From: an uncultured Eubacteriales bacterium
GTDB lineage: Bacteria; Bacillota; Clostridia; Christensenellales; Christensenellaceae
Reading direction: 5' to 3'
Length of the DNA stretch: 8,556 nt
Assembly (NCBI GenBank): GCA_902782475.1
Contig: CACZNR010000175.1
Span: 1 to 8,556 of the forward strand
Part shown: positions 7,337-8,556 of the stretch, piece after piece
Layout of the letters: every line of letters begins with the position of its first letter
Numbering within the stretch: position 1 is the stretch's first letter
Translations under genes and position numbers: made by a program
The notes under the pieces: model-generated
Told to the model about the DNA's origin: nothing
The model's database searches: none
What the model saw: only the letters and a program-made list of their open reading frames with translations

Positions 7337-7801
7337 TTATTCCTCCCCTAACAATGTTTTGAGCATCTCGCTCAGCATATTTGCCCTTATCACATCCTTG
7401 ATGTTCGACGGGATCTTGATAGCTCTGTCTGATATCATGGATGCTGCCAGTTTTTCTTCCTTTTCATTTATATATCCCAGGGATCTCAGATTCGTTAACA
7501 GGTCATTTGCTTTCTTCTCGGATATCTGTCCCCCTTTAAGATACACATCATATAAGGACTGTATCTGTGTATGACGGTCTGCAGGCACCTTCACAAGCTT
7601 AATGAAACCTCCGCCTCCTCGCTTGCTCTCAATGTAATAGCCTTTCTCAGGTGAGAATCTTGTAGCCAGTACATAGTTGATCTGTGACGGTGCACAGGAA
7701 AAATAGTTGGCCAGCTCATTACGCTGTATCTCTATCATCTCATCATACTCATCCAACAATGATTTAATGAACTCTTCTATATTGTCACTCAATATAGCCA
7801 C
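7337..7801 (-). CDS. ctsR: CtsR, repressor of class III heat-shock genes
   Basis: CtsR is a dimeric winged-helix repressor of clp genes that releases DNA when heated or when modified through McsB. The 154-residue protein has an N-terminal helix-turn-helix (about 24-45, including NELANYFSCAPSQINYVLATRF). Its wing carries R61-G-G-G-G-F, the glycine loop that senses heat; R61 matches the wing arginine (Arg62 in Bacillus) targeted by McsB. The C-terminal half is the helical dimerisation and McsB-binding domain. The start is GTG: an in-frame TGA lies three codons upstream, and AGAGGTGA is 6 nt before the GTG. The repressor's own operator lies just upstream, showing autoregulation. It is the first gene of the operon, divergent from the hexuloisomerase-like gene. 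Confidence 0.97.
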   Translation of the reverse strand: MAILSDNIEEFIKSLLDEYDEMIEIQRNELANYFSCAPSQINYVLATRFSPEKGYYIESKRGGGGFIKLVKVPADRHTQIQSLYDVYLKGGQISEKKANDLLTNLRSLGYINEKEEKLAASMISDRAIKIPSNIKDVIRANMLSEMLKTLLGEE

Positions 7802-7807
7802 TATCTT

Positions 7808-7815
7808 TCACCTCT
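7808..7815 (-). promoter_or_regulatory. Ribosome binding site that fixes the GTG start of ctsR
   Basis: AGAGGTGA on the minus strand lies 6 nt before GTG (7801-7799). No ATG is available upstream, because an in-frame TGA occurs at 7810-7808. The protein then begins MAILSDNIEEFI, the usual family N-terminus. Confidence 0.8.
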
Positions 7816-7819
7816 TTTC

Positions 7820-7842
7820 TTTGACTTTGACTTTCTTTGACC
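7820..7842 (-). promoter_or_regulatory. CtsR operator with an extra third heptad
   Basis: On the minus strand GGTCAAA (7842-7836), a 3-nt spacer GAA and AGTCAAA (7832-7826) match the known CtsR box, (A/G)GTCAAA-N3-(A/G)GTCAAA, perfectly. A further AGTCAAA (7826-7820) overlaps the second heptad by one base. The box starts about 9 nt after the -10 element, so bound CtsR would cover the start of transcription and block the operon. Confidence 0.93.
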
Positions 7843-7851
7843 TTCATGTAT

Positions 7852-7879
7852 ATGATATCACTTTCATTTCATCTGTCAA
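7852..7879 (-). promoter_or_regulatory. Promoter of the ctsR-mcsA-mcsB-clpC operon
   Basis: A perfect -35 TTGACA (7879-7874) is followed after 16 nt by TATCAT (7857-7852), which has one mismatch. TGA directly before the -10 makes an extended -10 (TGn). Transcription should start near 7845, next to the CtsR operator. This is a strong vegetative promoter held down by the repressor. No CIRCE element is present. Confidence 0.85.
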
Positions 7880-7887
7880 TAGTTTTG

Positions 7888-7907
7888 TTTCAACTTTTTT
7901 CAACTTT
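7888..7907. repeat. Exact tandem 10-bp repeat in the ctsR/hxlB intergenic region
   Basis: TTTCAACTTT occurs twice head to tail with no gap. It lies 8 bp upstream of the ctsR -35 box and 52 bp before the start of the divergent gene. The 10-bp period is about one helical turn. Read on the minus strand it gives AGTTGAA-AAA-AGTTGAA, with the same heptad-plus-3 spacing as a CtsR box but two mismatches per heptad. Its function is unknown. Confidence 0.7.
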
Positions 7908-7928
7908 GTTTTCCATATATGTTAATAT
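7899..7928 (+). promoter_or_regulatory. Weak candidate promoter of the hexuloisomerase-like gene
   Basis: The AT-rich segment just before the gene offers TTCAAC (7899-7904), 17-18 nt before TTAATA/TAATAT (7922-7928). Both boxes are poor and other alignments in the TATA-rich stretch are possible. The -35 candidate lies inside the second copy of the 10-bp repeat. A promoter must lie in this region if the gene is transcribed alone, but the exact site is not resolved. Confidence 0.3.
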
Positions 7929-7946
7929 ATATGTATCTCAAAGACG

Positions 7947-7952
7947 AAAGGA
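7947..7952 (+). promoter_or_regulatory. Ribosome binding site that sets the hxlB-like start
   Basis: AAAGGA ends 7 nt before ATG at 7960. This decides the start: the open frame continues upstream to an ATG at 7837, but that stretch is the ctsR promoter and operator and has no homology to the family. Confidence 0.8.
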
Positions 7953-7959
7953 TTTTATT

Positions 7960-8538
7960 ATGAATTATTTTGAAGAACTTGAGAAGCTTGCTGAACATCA
8001 GAAGCAGCTTCTGACAAACGTTAACATGGACGAAGTCCTTGCAATGGCTGATGCTATCATCGCAGCAAACAGGATATATGTTGCAGGATGGGGACGTGCA
8101 GGAAACAATATCAAGATGCTCTCTATGGACTGCTCACAGATCGGACTCCATACACATATAGTTGGTGATAACTCCACTCCTTCAATACATGAAGGCGACA
8201 TCCTTGTTATCGGTTCAGGATCTGGAAAAACCGCTTCAATGCAGCTCTTCGCACAGCAGGCAAAATCACATGGCGCTAAGGTAGGCCTTATCTGCGGTGC
8301 TGTAGGTTCCCCTATCGAAGAGATGGCAGACCTTACGATCCATATCGTTGATGCAAGCCATACCAACGGAGACTACAGGGCAACAAAGGGTGTTATGACA
8401 GAAGTTGAAAGACTGGTACATGCAGATGCATTCTATCCTGTTATGCAGACAGTTTGTGACTTCATAAGAGCCGTTATAGCAGAGAAGATCGGAGTTACTC
8501 CGGAGCAGATGTATTATAATCACAACAACATCGAATAA
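7960..8538 (+). CDS. hxlB: SIS-domain sugar-phosphate isomerase, 6-phospho-3-hexuloisomerase (PHI/HxlB)-like
   Basis: PHI converts 3-hexulose-6-phosphate to fructose-6-phosphate in the ribulose monophosphate route, used for formaldehyde fixation or, in reverse, to make pentose phosphates. The 192-residue protein matches the family in length (B. subtilis HxlB has 185) and layout. An N-terminal helix is followed by a SIS domain with RIYVAGWGRAGNNIK (38-52), HIVGDNSTPSIHEGDILVIGSGSGKT (66-91) and a C-terminal MYYNHNNIE (184-192), which parallels MFTHHANLE of HxlB. The usual SGSGET reads SGSGKT; this position varies in the family. Other SIS isomerases are possible, so the reaction is less certain than the fold. 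The partner hexulose-6-phosphate synthase (hxlA) is not in the window, but only 18 nt follow the stop. The gene diverges from ctsR across a 158-bp intergenic region. Confidence 0.8.
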   Translation: MNYFEELEKLAEHQKQLLTNVNMDEVLAMADAIIAANRIYVAGWGRAGNNIKMLSMDCSQIGLHTHIVGDNSTPSIHEGDILVIGSGSGKTASMQLFAQQAKSHGAKVGLICGAVGSPIEEMADLTIHIVDASHTNGDYRATKGVMTEVERLVHADAFYPVMQTVCDFIRAVIAEKIGVTPEQMYYNHNNIE

Positions 8539-8556
8539 TATGTCAGTAAACCAGAA

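Noticed and set aside
7837..7959. A 41-codon N-terminal extension of the hxlB-like protein
   Set aside because: It would be translated from the ctsR promoter and operator, has no ribosome site, and the family N-terminus matches the ATG at 7960.
7998..8523. Minus-strand open frames across the hxlB-like gene
   Set aside because: They are antisense shadows of a clear SIS-domain gene on the plus strand.

Overview
The window looks like chromosomal DNA from a low-to-moderate GC Firmicute of the class Clostridia, and a Lachnospiraceae-like organism is the best guess. The basis is the four-gene ctsR-mcsA-mcsB-clpC operon, which is confined to Gram-positives, together with strong AAGGAGG-type ribosome binding sites, sigma-A-like promoters and U-tract terminators. 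I cannot fix genus or species. There is no CRISPR array, insertion sequence, prophage gene, tRNA or rRNA in the window. Nearly all of it is coding, and the genes form five transcription units.

Left end (1-667): the 3' part of a plus-strand dapB-like lysine biosynthesis gene. The short remaining DapB C-terminus runs in frame into about 150 residues that read as two ACT-type regulatory domains. Its terminator and that of a minus-strand operon share the tail-to-tail gap.

638-2713, minus strand: a tightly coupled operon of a LarE-family PP-loop sulfurtransferase, a CcdA-type membrane thiol-electron carrier and a membrane-anchored TlpA/ResA-like thioredoxin. All junctions overlap by about 4 nt. 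CcdA and the thioredoxin should form an extracytoplasmic thiol-reducing path. The LarE homologue keeps the sacrificial cysteine but has a changed PP-loop signature.

2750-3318, plus strand: a single gene for a low-molecular-weight protein tyrosine phosphatase. It converges on clpC and shares an apparently bidirectional terminator with it.

3339-7879, minus strand: ctsR-mcsA-mcsB-clpC, the class III heat-shock and protein quality-control operon. It encodes the repressor, the zinc-binding kinase activator, the protein arginine kinase and the AAA+ unfoldase. A near-consensus promoter is followed at once by a perfect CtsR operator plus a third overlapping heptad, so autoregulation can be read directly from the DNA.

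7888-8556, plus strand: a SIS-domain sugar-phosphate isomerase resembling 6-phospho-3-hexuloisomerase (HxlB), divergent from ctsR. The 158-bp shared intergenic region also holds an exact tandem 10-bp repeat of unknown role.

The most interesting points are the DapB-ACT fusion, the altered LarE in a redox operon, the phosphatase beside the arginine-phosphorylation operon (its loop predicts tyrosine rather than arginine specificity), and the control region between ctsR and hxlB. I did not find a clearly new multi-gene system.
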